Source: Stenogyne calaminthoides | Taxonomy: Eukaryota; Streptophyta; Magnoliopsida; Lamiales; Lamiaceae | Direction: 5' to 3' | Assembly: GCA_037126765.1 (NCBI GenBank) | Contig: JBBCBC010000026.1 | Location: 31,915,698 to 31,979,697 of the forward strand | DNA length: 64,000 bases | In this document: in pieces, positions 1-11,814 of the stretch | Layout of the letters: every line of letters starts with the position of its first letter | Numbering within the stretch: the first letter of the stretch is position 1 | Made by a program: the position numbers and the translations under genes | Notes under the pieces: model-generated | Databases searched by the model: none | What the model was told of the DNA's origin: nothing | The model's input: the letters and a program-made list of their open reading frames with translations, nothing else

Positions 1-627
1 ATTTCAAAAAAGAGGAGGTTAGAAGAGCATGAGGCCGTAAATCTCACTGTGGAGTGTAGTGCTATTCTTCAACACAACCTCCCGAAAAAGCTCAAGGATT
101 TGGGAAGCTTCACTCTACCTTGTGAAATTGGTGGGAGTTCCAAAATGAATGCTCTATGTGACTTGGGGGTGAGTATCAATTTGATGTCACTCTCAATGTT
201 CAAACGATTGGGACTTGGAGAAGTAAAGCCCACGTCAATGACCCTTCAATTGGCGGATCGATCATTAACTTATTCAAAGGGGATCATCGAAGATGTATTA
301 GTGAAGGTGGATAAGTTTATCTTTCCGGCCGATTTTGTTGTTCTTGACATGGATGAAGATGTGAATGTGCCATTAATTCTTGGGAGCCCGTTCATTGCCA
401 CGGGAGAGGCAAATATCAATGTGAAAAGTGGAGAGTTGACATTGAAGGCAAATGAAGAAGAAATGACTTTCTCCATTTATGGCCCTATAAAAAAAGTACC
501 AAACAATGAAGAATGTCACATTATCAATTCACTCAATTTTGAAGTGGAAGAAAGTAAGGGTACAAAGGAAGTGATTTCTCAAAAATTACCCTTGAAAGAT
601 CCCGGAGATGTCAAAGAAGAAAAATAA
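1..627 (+). pseudogene. Ty3/Gypsy (Athila/Tat-like) retrotransposon protease fragment
   Basis: The frame is open from base 1 to a TAA at 625-627, so the gene continues off the left edge. The protein reads as a retropepsin-like aspartic protease of plant Athila/Tat Gypsy elements. It has an active-site-like loop ALCDLGVSINLM (this clade usually has a D-[ST/L]-G-A loop), then QLADRS, the stretch GIIEDVLVKVDKFIFPADF, and LILGSPFIATG as the second half of the fold. It normally cleaves the Gag-Pol polyprotein inside virus-like particles. Only the end of Gag-PR is present, and no RT or RNase H follows, so this is a dead, internally deleted element. Family assignment is by motif recognition. Confidence 0.8.
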
Positions 628-675
628 AAAGAGCAAGTGGGATCGTAGCAACCTTCCAAAATTGAGCAAAATTCA

Positions 676-1053
676 AGTTTGGGGGGATTTGACAAAAAAG
701 AGAAAATGATAGAGTTGCTCGGCTCAAAAGAAGATGAAAATGGAAGGAGAAAGAGCTCAAGGGAGCTCAAAAAGGAGAGAGGCTTTGAAATTGGAGATGA
801 AGTGATATGGTGTAACTCCAAGATGAAGGGAATTTTAGGAAGATTGAATTTCAAAGGAGGTGAACCTTTGATTGTGAAGAAGGTATGCCTTGATGGGAAT
901 TTCGAGTTGCAAGGTAAGAAATGTGATCTCTTCATCACCGGTGAGCATCAAGTGAAGCACTTTCATCCGCCCATTCCAAAGGAAGTGCAAACATCAAGAA
1001 AAAAAAAAATGAAGTTTGAACTCGAAGAGTTCCGTCGACGCATAGGACGCTAA
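676..1053 (+). pseudogene. Gypsy integrase C-terminal fragment
   Basis: This ORF is in the same frame as the upstream protease fragment but separated from it by TAA and TAG stops. It has no ATG of its own at the left edge. The segment GDEVIWCNSKMKGILGRLNF followed by a GEPLIVKKV-like strand and GEHQVKHFHPP matches the SH3-like C-terminal domain of plant Gypsy integrases (GDKVLL-x-NSR pattern), which binds DNA during integration. The HHCC and DDE parts of integrase and all of RT/RNase H are missing between 627 and 676, so the element has suffered a multi-kilobase internal deletion, or is a non-autonomous derivative. Confidence 0.7.
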
Positions 1054-1560
1054 ACCTAGCGCTAGATGGGAGTCAACTCATTCTTTTTATCTTGTGTTCT
1101 TTCCTTTATGTATTTAGTGTTTTTAATTGTTTTGTTGAGTTTGTTTGTTAGGTAAGGAAGTTGAGTTTTAAATGAAGAGCAAGGTGGGGGACTTAAATGT
1201 GCTTAGAGGAAAAAAAGTTCTTGGTGCAAGGTTGAGGTACAATTACAAGCTCAAGCTTAGAATTGTTTAGCAAAGTCTAAGTTTGGGGGAGTGATTTTTC
1301 TTTTCTTGCATTTTAGAATTGCACGAGAGCATACCCCATTTTTGTAGATCTTGCTCGAATTTTGTTGCTTCCTTTGAGTGGGTGAATCACTATGGCTTGA
1401 TTGCGAGGATGATATTTGTGATAGTGGTGAATGACTTGCTTGAAATTTGTGTTAAGGATGGTGTAGCTTAGGTGTGTGCTTTTGGTGAACACTCTTTGCC
1501 CAAACTTAGAATTGCTTGGCAATGTCTAAGTTTGGGGGGGGTGTATTTGTTTGTGATTTG
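1054..1560 (+). repeat. Gypsy 3' non-coding tail with repeated polypurine-tract motifs
   Basis: No gene. A G-rich motif AAGTTTGGGGG recurs at about 675, 1279 and 1530. The last two are each preceded by near-identical AATTG(T/C)TT(A/G)GCAA sequence, so a block of about 30 bp is duplicated 250 bp apart. Such polypurine tracts prime plus-strand DNA synthesis next to the 3' LTR in Tat/Athila elements. Confidence 0.55.
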
Positions 1561-2767
1561 AAATTCGTATACATTTGCACAAGTGCACCTACCTTATCGA
1601 TGCGTTGTTGTGTGATGTACGGTCAACTTTATTTGTGAGGGGAATAGACTCTTGTTGGGATGATTTTTATTCCTAGAGTGTTGCTTTGGTTTGTGGATTA
1701 TATAGCTTGTTAGTTGTTGTTCATATCTTTGGTATTTGATATCTTGAGTTTATGACTTATTGTGGTGGAGAGTCTTTGGATAAGTGTTGTGAGTTACATT
1801 GGAAACCGGTGAGAGTTGAACCTTGAACCGAATCATAACCCGGTTTGTCAATTGAGAGAAGATCGATCATTGTTAGTAATCCTAGAACTTGCCTTTGGTC
1901 TTGCTTGAGACCATATTTGTGTGAAATAATGGGAAATGATTTAGGTCATCTTTCGATTTACAACGCGAGAAACAAATGAAGAAATAAAAATAACAATCAA
2001 CAACACAAGATTTTACGTGAAAAACTCCAAAATCGGAGAAAAATCACGGACCACGCGAAAAAAAAAACATCATTATATGATAAATTTCTACAATCATATA
2101 GATTTTTCTCTCTCTCTCTCTCAACACCCTCAACACTATTATTATAATTCTACATGATCTACTCACCTTCTCACAAAATATGAAAGGAATTTAATTAAAA
2201 TCAAACATTAGACTAAGTGTATTGACCAAAGATTCAGAATAAAAAAACTCTAAAACTCCTTATATAGGATTTGAAAGTTCATTTTCTTTGTTCTCATCTG
2301 ATGTGAGACAAAAATCTCTTTTATTTTAACACCAAGCCCAACATATTTACATATTAAGACAAGTTTTATAGATAGATGTATTTGAAATTTGCATTTTAAT
2401 TCAATAAATTGTACTCGCAATTTTGTGTTGTAAATTCAACTCACAATAAATTTGACGTGTATATATACGAAAATATCACTAGCTAAAACTAAGAAACAAA
2501 ATCCCAACTACTGCAAAACATCGAAAATAGCCATACGAGATTAATATAGACTGTGGAACTGGAACACCATTTGCGATATACGAATGAAGCTTTGTAGTAC
2601 AAAAAAATAAGATGATGATTCAGCATAACATAACTAAAAATAGAAATATCAAAATTAGTTTCCTTACAATAAATCTGAAGACAATATTATTATATCTAAA
2701 AAGAGGAGGTACATTTTTTGTACACTAGTAAGTTGTATGATGTTGCTGCAGATTTAAGTATGTATAG
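1561..2767. other. Intergenic, old repeat remnants and a CT microsatellite
   Basis: No supported gene. Bases 1561-1925 may be the LTR remnant of the Gypsy element. Around 1960-2080 the sequence resembles common dispersed plant repeat sequence (ACAAGATTTTACGTG followed by an AATCGGAGAAAAA-like stretch). A (CT)n tract lies at about 2106-2123. Bases 2330-2767 are AT-rich and include the 3' untranslated region of the kinase gene on the minus strand. Confidence 0.4.
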
Positions 2768-5328
2768 TCAGTTTACGAGAGCTTCAACCTGATTGCATTG
2801 TCTCACCAGAGAGTTCCAAGCAAGCAATGCAGCACCTACTGCAGGTTCCACCTGGTGTAAAATAAAACAAACACATCTTTAGCATCTGAAACAAAACAAT
2901 TTTGTGCTTAAGATAATAGTGAGTGTCTTGAATTAGTAGTTTCTACCATTACAGCTTGTGAATAATGGGACGTACCTTTGGACGAATAGGAAGAACGCCA
3001 GGGAAGTCTTTGGAAATGCAGCTTATTACTTCATTACCAATGTCCCATCTCTCGTTTGCTTCAAGAACGCCACCAACCATTACAAGGGGAAACGGATCAT
3101 TGCCATCTAAACCAAGCATAATGCACAAAACATTTCAGTTTGGATTGTATTAATTAATCTATATATTTCACATCTTAAATATAGTGTTGTACCTTCACCA
3201 GATAGCTCCAACCTCTCTACAACAGCTTTCACACTCGAAGCTAACTCATGAACAGCGTCGAATAGGATCTTATTTGCCACGGGATCACCTGCCTCCGCAC
3301 AAGAAACCACTACCGGAAGAAGAACTGCTATTCGAGCCCAAGATGGATCTGCATACGTCCACCTATAATTCAATTTCACGTACATATATTATCATGACAA
3401 TTTTAGTTGTTTGTATCTCAAAGTGCGGTTGACTAATTCATGAAGCTGAAAGTATAACGATGAATGGCTAATAATCCGAGAGTTAAGAGGCATACCCTAT
3501 AAGTTCATCTGGTGAAGACAGAGTAAGCGTGTCTAGAATAATATGTGCAAGTGTAGTCTGTGGACCACGACCATCATGAGCCCTTATTACGGCAGTCAGT
3601 GCTTGTGCAGCTATACCGTACCCACTGCACGTAAAGGACAGGTTAGTACTAAGTTTAAACACTAAAATGGAAAAACACAAATATACAATTAAAGGCTCCG
3701 AACATTTATGATTCCATAAACTCGGGTAAATGGTGATGAAATATATGTCAAGATAAAGAAGCAAAAAACACTCATGTAAGGAAACAAATGCATAAACAAT
3801 TACTATTATAAATAAACGACTACCTTCCCCAGTCACCTAAAACGGGTCCAGCCCCAGCAGCACGAGCTTCTCTTCCGTCTTCAGTGAACCCATAAGCAAT
3901 GGTACCTGTACCAGCTATGAGGACACATCCATGAAGCTTCCCCATTGTACCACTGACCAAAGCTGCTACAGCATCATTCTGAACATATAACCTTACATGG
4001 CTTGGGAATATCTCTCTAAGGACAAAAACATCGGATGGTGTCAGATTAAATTCTACAGATGACATATCAGTTAGAGAACTGACAATTCCAGAATCTATGC
4101 AACATTAAAACCAAGCAAAAGAGTGAATATATAAACACATCAGTGTAAGAATGTGTAATTTTTTGCTAATACGCATTAAATCCAGCTAGAAAATTCAAGG
4201 GTACAACAATCACTCCTTCATGGTATATGAGAAGGAATAAAAAAATACTGCAACTTAGTTTCGTTAATCTAAAGTTTTATAAATGTTAATTAGATTAACA
4301 TTTGGTTATTTTACACGTAACATTTTAGTTCAATTCGAGATTCCATGCTGATTTCCTGTTCACAAACCTCTAGGAGGCTCAAAGCCACAGAATGATTTGA
4401 GAATCAAACCTGAGCCAATCTAGTAGACGATGCTGGTCCTTCGGGTGGTCAACACCGGATGCTGAAAGACAAACGGCTTGAACAGAATAACGAGTTGATG
4501 CTGACTTTGCAAGAGCATCCGCCATAACTTGTTCTAAAGTCTCTCTTGCTGCAGATTCTGTAGACCACAGAAAAGAAAACTGGTGAGTCATTTTCGGTGT
4601 AAGTAGTAAGGATAGAAGGATTCACAAAATCTATATGTAAGTTTCTACTAATTAACTGCTACTATTAAATTGCAAAAAAAAAAAAAAAAAAAGCTTTTTT
4701 GCACCAAAAAATTTAATGAGGAATAACATTTCCAATTCCCATTACCGGAAGATACTCAATGCAGCTACTACCAGAATACTTATTTCCAGAAACCAAACTT
4801 GTAGTGCAAAGGTATGCCCCAATGTGGTTTTAAAGATTGAATATCACCTGTATTTAATCCATTCAAAAGGAAACTTCTTTTCCATATACTCAATATAATT
4901 CTCTTCAGTATTTGTTTGCTTCATTTGAGAGCAAATCAAAACAAGATACTTAATAAACACAACATTGAAAAAATAGCATAACAAGCACATCACATTCCCA
5001 ATTCTAGTAATTTGGCCAATAAAGAGAAAGCAATGAAGAAATCAACAACATATGTGTGTGTATATATACCTCCAACGCTGTTGTGGTTAGAGGAACCGGC
5101 GACGGAGCGAGCAAGAACTGGGAGGGGATCAGGCAGGGGCTGAGAAAAGGGTATCAAAGGCATGCATATGCACACAGTGGAGGCCGTGTCACCATCTATA
5201 CCTAGTACAACTTTTCTTCCATTAACACCAAAATTCAAGAAATCACTTCCATTTCTATAAGAAGCAGCAGCAACCATATTCAGTCCATGCTCAAACTCCC
5301 AGATACCTCTATTCCTATACCTCTTCAT
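2768..5328 (-). CDS. NAGK: N-acetyl-D-glucosamine kinase (BadF/BadG-type ASKHA fold)
   Basis: Seven exons join in frame with GT-AG introns: 5070-5328, 4410-4557, 3824-4015, 3496-3624, 3193-3362, 2976-3106 and 2768-2851, giving 370 residues, the usual length for plant GlcNAc kinase. The enzyme phosphorylates salvaged GlcNAc to GlcNAc-6-phosphate, feeding UDP-GlcNAc synthesis in the cytosol. Visible motifs are the phosphate-1 loop VVLGIDGDTASTVC (about residue 40), VYV-like LYVQNDAVAAL with the catalytic-type Asp, GCVLIAGTGTIAYG (adenosine/phosphate loop), GPVLGDWGSGYGIAAQA, and VMVGGV plus VEPAVGAALLA near the end. The ATG at 5328 begins MKRYRNRGIWEFE, matching other plant orthologues, so it is preferred over the in-frame ATG at 5364. 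The third residue of the DGGT loop is Asp here (codon 5188-5190), an unusual change. All exons are open. The gene lies head-to-head with the RNA helicase gene, about 1 kb apart. Confidence 0.93.
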
Positions 5329-6350
5329 TTCACAATTCAATATATATACACAAACAATAAGCAAGATTGCAGCTTTTTTAGAGTCTTGATTCTTGTTGAA
5401 TGAAAAAAAGGGTCAGCAAAAGAGCGTGAAGTTTTAGATGGGAGTGGATGAATGATTGGAGATGAGGGGTTAAAAATGGTGGATTTTAGTAATAAAATAG
5501 ATACTGGGACGGCAACAAAAAGACAAATGCTTGGAGGTAACTGTTTGATTATATGTGAAATGGACGAGTCTGAATAGGACTTGAATAATTCATGGGCTTT
5601 GATTAGTTGAATGCACATAAAGTATTCGATGAAATGCGCCATTTTGCTTACCTCTAGCAGCTTGAGGTCTTTGTCTTGGTGTAATTTGGCCTTAAACATG
5701 GCTTTCTTCAGTTTTCTCCATGTGGTGTATGTTCAACCATTTCTATCTTATTATATACTTTCCACAATTTCCACAATTTCCACAATTACATATACTAGTA
5801 TTTGTTATAACTTATAACTAGTTGACACCACTTTCCACAATTTCCACAATTACATATACCAGATTTGATATCGAACCTTCTTGGCCTGATCCCTGATGTG
5901 CCATTATTTTATCGCAGGCCGCCAACATACGAAACAAACACCTTAATCGGGCTAATAAGCCCATTAGCCCATTAGTATCCAAGCAGACGACCCCAAAACT
6001 ATTGTTGCATCTTTTCCCTCAAGAAACCTAAAACATCTTATTATACATATTTTATTTATCTAAACAAGGGTTAGTAACAGTTAATTTTATTATATATACG
6101 CTTTATTTATTTAAACAAGGGCTAGTAATAGTGAATTTTATTTATTTAAAACATTTCTATTGTGATACCGAAAATATCTACATACACACTCCCACGTCAC
6201 GTGCCCAACCGCCTTCTTATTCAATGTAGCGTTGCTTACTCCTCTAATAGTCGCCCCTTTCTCCCTCTGATAAACCCTAACAAAAAACCCTTTTATTCTA
6301 GGGTTTATTCACCATTCTCTCTTCTCTTCTCCTCCACCTTGTAGGAGAAA
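5329..6350. promoter_or_regulatory. Shared upstream region of the kinase and helicase genes
   Basis: This is the 1-kb divergent intergenic region. It contains a G-box CACGTG at 6198-6203, a telo-box AAACCCTAA at 6272-6280, and its inverse TAGGGTTTA at 6299-6307, close to the helicase start. Telo-boxes are typical of plant genes for organelle biogenesis and translation. Two local duplications are visible: a TTCCACAATTTCCACAATT-type repeat at about 5768-5795 and 5832-5859, and a 51-bp-period tandem duplication at about 6050-6145. Confidence 0.5.
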
Positions 6351-9300
6351 ATGGGCAGCCTCCTTTTTGATCAGGAGATCCTCTTCATCTTCATTCAGGA
6401 CTCTCGCTCTTACTGCCGTTAACCGTTTCATTTCCCAGAATCCGCCCCCAGTTCCGTCGTATGCCCACCATGTTTACGCCCATGACACTGGCTCGGTTCA
6501 GCCTACACCCTCTCCGGCTGTTGGATTGACGAGGGGTTTCCATTCGGGCCGTGCTTTGAGAGCCGGGTTTGCAGTGGCCGATTACTCTGATCCCGACGAG
6601 AAAAGAGCTTCGAATGGCCCTTCCGAAGAAGGGCTTGAGATTTCAAAGCTTGGTATTTCGCAAGATATCATCTCGGCTTTAGCTCAAAAGGGCATCCATA
6701 AGCTTTTCCCAATTCAGGTATAGCTCAGGAAAGAAAAAAATTATTGAATATTTCTTGGTAATGGCTTCTGAAGAACTAAATCTTCTTTAGGCTATTGATT
6801 ACTTACTGTTCAGAGTGTCAATACTCGCCCAGTATATGATTTGGTTGTTAGTATGTTCACCGTTGTAAAATTAGTACTGAAATGATTTATTAGTTCCCAG
6901 TATTAAGTTACTTGATCTCTAATTGGAGTTGGAAAGTGGAAAGGAAACAGGGAAACCAAGCTTAAGCTGAAACTTTTGTTTACAGGCATATGGAAATTGT
7001 TTTATGTGTTGGTAGAGAATTGAAACACCTTGGAAATTCTGAATGTACATTATGAGAAGATGTGAATTTTAGTTGTTCTCTTCTTATTTTAGCTATCTAT
7101 TCTCCTTTGCTCATTATTTATTAATTAACTAATTTATTTTTTCAATTGCAGAGGGCTGTTTTGGAACCTGCTATGCAGGGCCGCGACATGATAGGGCGAG
7201 CAAGAACTGGAACAGGGAAGACCCTAGCTTTTGGGATCCCCATCATGGACAAGATCATCAAGTATAATGAGAAGCATGGGTAAGCTATCTTTATTTGATT
7301 GTTGAATATTCCCTTACTTAAATTATCAATTCAGAATTGTGTATACCTATTGGCTAAATTACGTGCTTGTATTATGATTCAGACAAGGCAGGAATCCTTT
7401 GGCCCTTATTTTGGCTCCAACCAGAGAACTTGCTCGACAAGTGGACAAAGAATTTGCTGATTCTGCCCCAAAGCTAGATACTTTGTGTGTTTATGGTGGT
7501 GTTCCAATATCTAGACAAATGAGTACTCTGGACCGTGGTGTTGATGTGGTTGTTGGAACTCCCGGTCGTGTCATTGATTTAATTAAGCGTGGTGCCTTGA
7601 ACCTGACAGAAGTGAAATTCGTCGTACTCGATGAAGCTGATCAGATGCTTAATGTTGGATTTGCAGACGATGTTGAGACTATCTTGGGTTACATTACACA
7701 GAAGCACCAGACGCTGATGTTTTCAGCTACAATGCCAAATTGGATACTGAGACTTACTCAGAAGTTCTTGAAAAACCCACTTACCGTTGACCTTGTGAGT
7801 CTGTGTTATGGACGTTATGCTTTGATTTTTTCTTTGAACAAACATAATTGTTGTGCTATTGTGTAATTCCTATCAGTAATTTGCTAACTTTCCATGTACT
7901 GACTTGACATTTGTGCTGCAGGTCGGGGAATCTGATCAAAAATTAGCTGATGGGATTTCCTTGTATTCTATCATAGCAGACAGGCGGGAGAAACCAGCTG
8001 TACTTGGTCCTTTGATAACCGTATGAATTTAGTTTTGTTTTTGTGATGTTTGTACTGTAAATCTAGTTTTTTCTACAGAATTTATTCATTTATGTAAAAC
8101 AACCTTATGATGGTGTTCCATTGAGCAAAAAATGATGGTCAATTTTGTTGTCAGGAGCATGCAAATGGAGGTAAATGTATTGTATTTACTCAAACGAAGC
8201 GGGATGCTGATCGATTAGCACATGCTCTGCATAGGAGCTTTAAATGTGAAGCATTGCATGGCGATATTTCACAAAACGAAAGGGAAAGAACACTGTCTTC
8301 TTTTCGGAATGGAGTTGTCAATGTTTTAGTTGCAACTGATGTAGCTGCTCGTGGACTTGACGTACCAAATGTTGACCTGGTGATTCTTCTGTTATATGTT
8401 CTTTTGGCATGCTTAACTAGATGATATGTTCTTTTACCATATATTGTTGAAAGCAAGAGAATGAAGTGCCATTTTGAGATTTTTCTTTTTAAATTTTTTT
8501 GTGAAGATCTTAAGAAATTATTATAGATAAAGTATTATATAACCCAACATCTGCAGTATATAATCCCTTGTATGCATGTCTTCATGCCCCTGGAGCATAA
8601 AAATTTTAGTTCGTTTGCAGTTTGTCTCATGCAAGGTCTTTAATATAAGTCATTAATGCAAAATGTGGCGGCATCCTTTAAAACATGTAAATTTAGCACC
8701 CTTTTGGCTTCTGATGGGAGGTATCTCTGTGATAAGATTGTTAAGTGGATTTGTCTTTGAGCTGTTATTGTGACTAGTCATCTTACATTATGGAGTGAGG
8801 CATCTTATAACTGTGGGCCTTCATAACTGAGGTCTGTAATCATTTGATGGTGCAGGAGTTAGCCTGCTGAACGACCTTTATATTTTCTGTTGCTTTTGGT
8901 AACACGCTGATCAGTTCATACTGGATGCTTTGTTCTGCTCAGGTGATACATTATGAACTTCCAAACTCTTCAGAGATGTTTGTTCATCGATCTGGACGAA
9001 CAGGTCGTGCTGGGAAGAAAGGGAAGGCAATTGTTATTTATTCGGACCTCCAATATAGGGAGGTTAAGTCGGTCGAACGTGAAGTAGGATGCCGATTTAT
9101 AGAGGTAATGTCGATCTATATTTTGCTCTGGTGTGAGCGGAAATCTTCTTTTACATGCTTTGAGATTGCAATGTATTGAGGTTGTACTAAATAATGAACT
9201 TCAGAAGACTGAACCACAGTTCCATAACAAGTATCTGACTCTGGCAACATAATAAAATGGGAACCTTTGTTACCTTTTATCCTTTCTGTGAATATCTTTA

Positions 9301-9751
9301 GTTAAATCCTTTATAATTTGCTTGGTTTCAGCTCCCGAAGATATCTGTTGATGCTGGGGCGTTGGACATGTTTGGTGGCATGGAACAAGGTGGTCGTTTT
9401 GGTGGAAATAGGGGAGGTGGCCGGTTTGGTGATTCTGGATTTGGTCGCTCCGGTGGATATTCTGGTGGATATGGAGGTGGTGGTGGATTTGGTGGACAAG
9501 GTTCGGGCCGCTCCGGAGGCTTTGGTTCGGGCCGCTCCGGTGGTTTTGGTTCAAGCCGCTCTGGTGGTTTTGGGGACAGTGGTGGTTCAGGCCGCTTTGG
9601 CAATTTTGGTACTTCTGTAGGCCTGGGGGGCCCAGCCCGAGACATTGGATTTGGGAATGCTGGTGAATCTAATCGTTCAAGTGGTTTTGGTTCCGGTAGA
9701 TCTGGAAAGAGTTCTGGATCTCGGTTTGGTGATTTCGATGATTCTTTTTAA
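6351..9751 (+). CDS. RH53: Mitochondrial DEAD-box RNA helicase (RH9/RH53, PMH-like); start disrupted by one extra G
   Basis: Seven exons: 6351-6717, 7152-7279, 7383-7794, 7922-8020, 8155-8379, 8943-9104 and 9332-9751, about 603 residues. The helicase motifs are in order: Q-motif end LFPIQ, I ARTGTGKT, Ia PTRELA, Ib TPGR, II DEAD, III SAT, IV IVFTQ, V ATDVAARGLD and VI HRSGRTGRAG. The last exon is a Gly/Arg/Ser/Phe-rich tail (GRSGGFGS repeats). With the Ser/Arg-rich N-terminus this fits the mitochondrial PMH1/PMH2 helicases that assist group II intron splicing. The only plausible ATG (6351) is out of frame with the rest: ATGGGCAGCC has one G too many, whereas ATGGCAGCC would give MAASFLIRRSSSSSF in frame with exon 1. 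No other in-frame ATG exists in exon 1. All later exons are open and correctly phased. Confidence 0.9.
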
Positions 9752-10414
9752 AGCTTGTCAGGTGATTCCATCTCATTTCATTAACTATCAGCTTTGCGTT
9801 GTGTTTGTCTAGTTGAGTTAATTTGGCTCTGTCCATTGTTTCGTTCCCAAGTAAGATTCTTTGACGTTTGATTGTTTCAGCATGAAGCAGCATTCTGTGA
9901 AGCAGATGTTGAGATGGTGAAAAAAAAGCTGTAAGAGGGGAGAAGCTCGTTGATCAGAATAAGGCAACTGGTTGATATATTGACGCGTCTTTAAGTACGA
10001 AGATAAAGATAAATATAGGGATTAATGCTCCGGGTGTGCTGCTTAGATTTATGATACATGTTCTCCGTTCCTTAACAGTATCTAGTAATGTTGATAGTTG
10101 GTTGGTCTGTCGTGATTTCCAGAAACTAGCTATAATTCTTTGCTTGCTTTTAAATATGTTTTTGAGAAGATACTGTATTTGACTTAGATGCATAAATACT
10201 GCTGTCATGAGCTTTGCTCTACACTTTATATGTATAAATCACCTATAGCTTTTTGTCAAGAATTTCCTAGCTCTCTTCATTTGTTTAATTTAATGAAAAT
10301 ATCGATACATGTGCTGCTTCTATATTATTTCCGTGGTACTTCACATTTTCTTCCTTATTTATTTGCAATTCTAACTTTATATTATTTGTGATAACTAATA
10401 TTTTGTGGACATTT
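9752..10414 (+). other. Helicase 3' untranslated region and convergent intergenic DNA
   Basis: No coding sequence supported. The 3' UTR of the helicase runs into AT-rich DNA and meets the 3' end of the reticulon-like gene on the opposite strand. The ORFs seen here and antisense to the Gly-rich exon are compositional. Confidence 0.5.
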
Positions 10415-11814
10415 TTATATACTCTTAACATGCAGTTTTGGATCCAGCCAAGCCATGCCCAAAGAACATTTGCATTGCTTGTGACGAACTTTACCATCAT
10501 AAACGCTGCTAGGCTCAAATATAGCAAACAAAGCATACATGCGATCATATGTTAAGATACACGTTAGCATTATGCTTTTACACTTAAAACCATGAATTCC
10601 AATCCAATTATTTTGAGCTTTGCGTACACATCTACTGCGCTTGAAAGAGGACATCCTTGGGATGCGGTTGAGAACGCTAGAATCGAGCTTCTTGTAGTTA
10701 TACTGGAACTGTTGGAGAACACTCATGATGAAGGCATCAATTTGATCATCGTATCTTTCATACATGATTGGCAGTAAAACCTAGCAAACAGAATTTTCGA
10801 TATACGACGCAAGTTGAAAGGTGGAGACAGCCTTGTGAAAACTGGAGAAAACCATCGTCTTAAGCAGTTAAGCTTCTGCAGTGAGTTAAGAGTAGCAATG
10901 TCGTTTCATTAGACTATTATCTTGATTTATTGTCTTGTATGATAGCAAGATGGATATTTTGCTAAGCTAATTCAAGATGGGATACTCTGGTATCATCTTG
11001 TTTCATTGGTTCAAGAATTAAAATGAGATCAAAAGAGCATGATCATGTCCATATCAATCAATTATGTTCACACGAACCATCACCACCTGCATAAAAACAG
11101 AGTCGAGAAAATGGTGACAAAGAGAGAGGTTACCGCTAGAAAGTGCTTCAGGTTCCCTTCACAGGCAACATCCTGCAAGTAGCATAAGCCATGGTTCAGC
11201 TCAGATCCGACCAATTTACCAATGTTAGTAAAAACTTCCTCTGGCAAAACGACTCAAGGGACTGACGATGAAGACCTCTCTCTGTCAACAGAATACAGCT
11301 ATCAGAAGTCTGAGAGAGAAGAGAGAAAGATGTTGCAGCAACCATGCTCGTCTATGTTGTAAGCTTACCTGTTCAGCATGCCTGAGGCATTTGTATAAAC
11401 AAACTGGAGCAGCAGCCCGATAACAAGAAAGAAGCATAAGAGTGTAAGAAAATGGTAATTCAGCCATTCAAAAAAGCACCCAAACGAGGGTAGCCCCAGT
11501 TAAGCCGCTTAGCTGAGATCTTCTTGTTCCTCCATAGCATCACATCAGCAGCTGCACAGTCAAATAAACGAACGCATATTGAAAGGGTGACTTGATACTA
11601 AAATGAATATATGCAAGTGAAAAGATCTTACATTTGCCACCCCCCAAAATGTGATGAACTGGCTTTTCACACCCAAACAGACGGTTGAAATGAGCTGATA
11701 CAGACTTATCCTCCTCAAAAAACGACGTGTTCTTGTGCTTTGATACCCCTTCGGAAATTGTGTCCATGATGTTGTTCATAAGAGACTCGGCTGTTATTAC
11801 CTCAGGCATTTTTC
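10415..11814 (-). pseudogene. RTNLB: Reticulon-like protein B (RTNLB) gene, disrupted
   Basis: Exons recognised on the minus strand are 11632-11814 (ATG at 11809, MPEVITAESLMNNIMDTI, ending FNRLFGCEKPVHHILGGGK), 11369-11551 (ADVMLWRNKK, then the first reticulon hairpin up to FVYTNASGMLNR), 11134-11281 (LPEEVFTNIGKLVGSELNHG) and a last exon from 10780 (LPIMYERYDDQIDAF). This matches the plant RTNLB reticulon domain, which shapes tubular ER by inserting hydrophobic hairpins. Splice phases fit, but exon 3 has two one-base insertions (an A near 11510 and a sixth base in the A run 11470-11475), and exon 4 has a compensated indel pair producing TGA near 11254. The exon for the second hydrophobic hairpin is not recognisable between 10780 and 11134, and the C-terminus has no convincing stop. 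Either a decaying gene or assembly errors. Confidence 0.72.

Noticed and set aside
1313..1522. Minus-strand ORF of 69 residues in the Gypsy tail
   Set aside because: No motif, and it lies in repeated non-coding retrotransposon sequence.
9270..9645. Overlapping ORFs antisense to and out of frame with the helicase tail
   Set aside because: They mirror the Gly/Ser/Arg-rich repeats of helicase exon 7, and only the frame with good splice phase and stop at 9751 is real.
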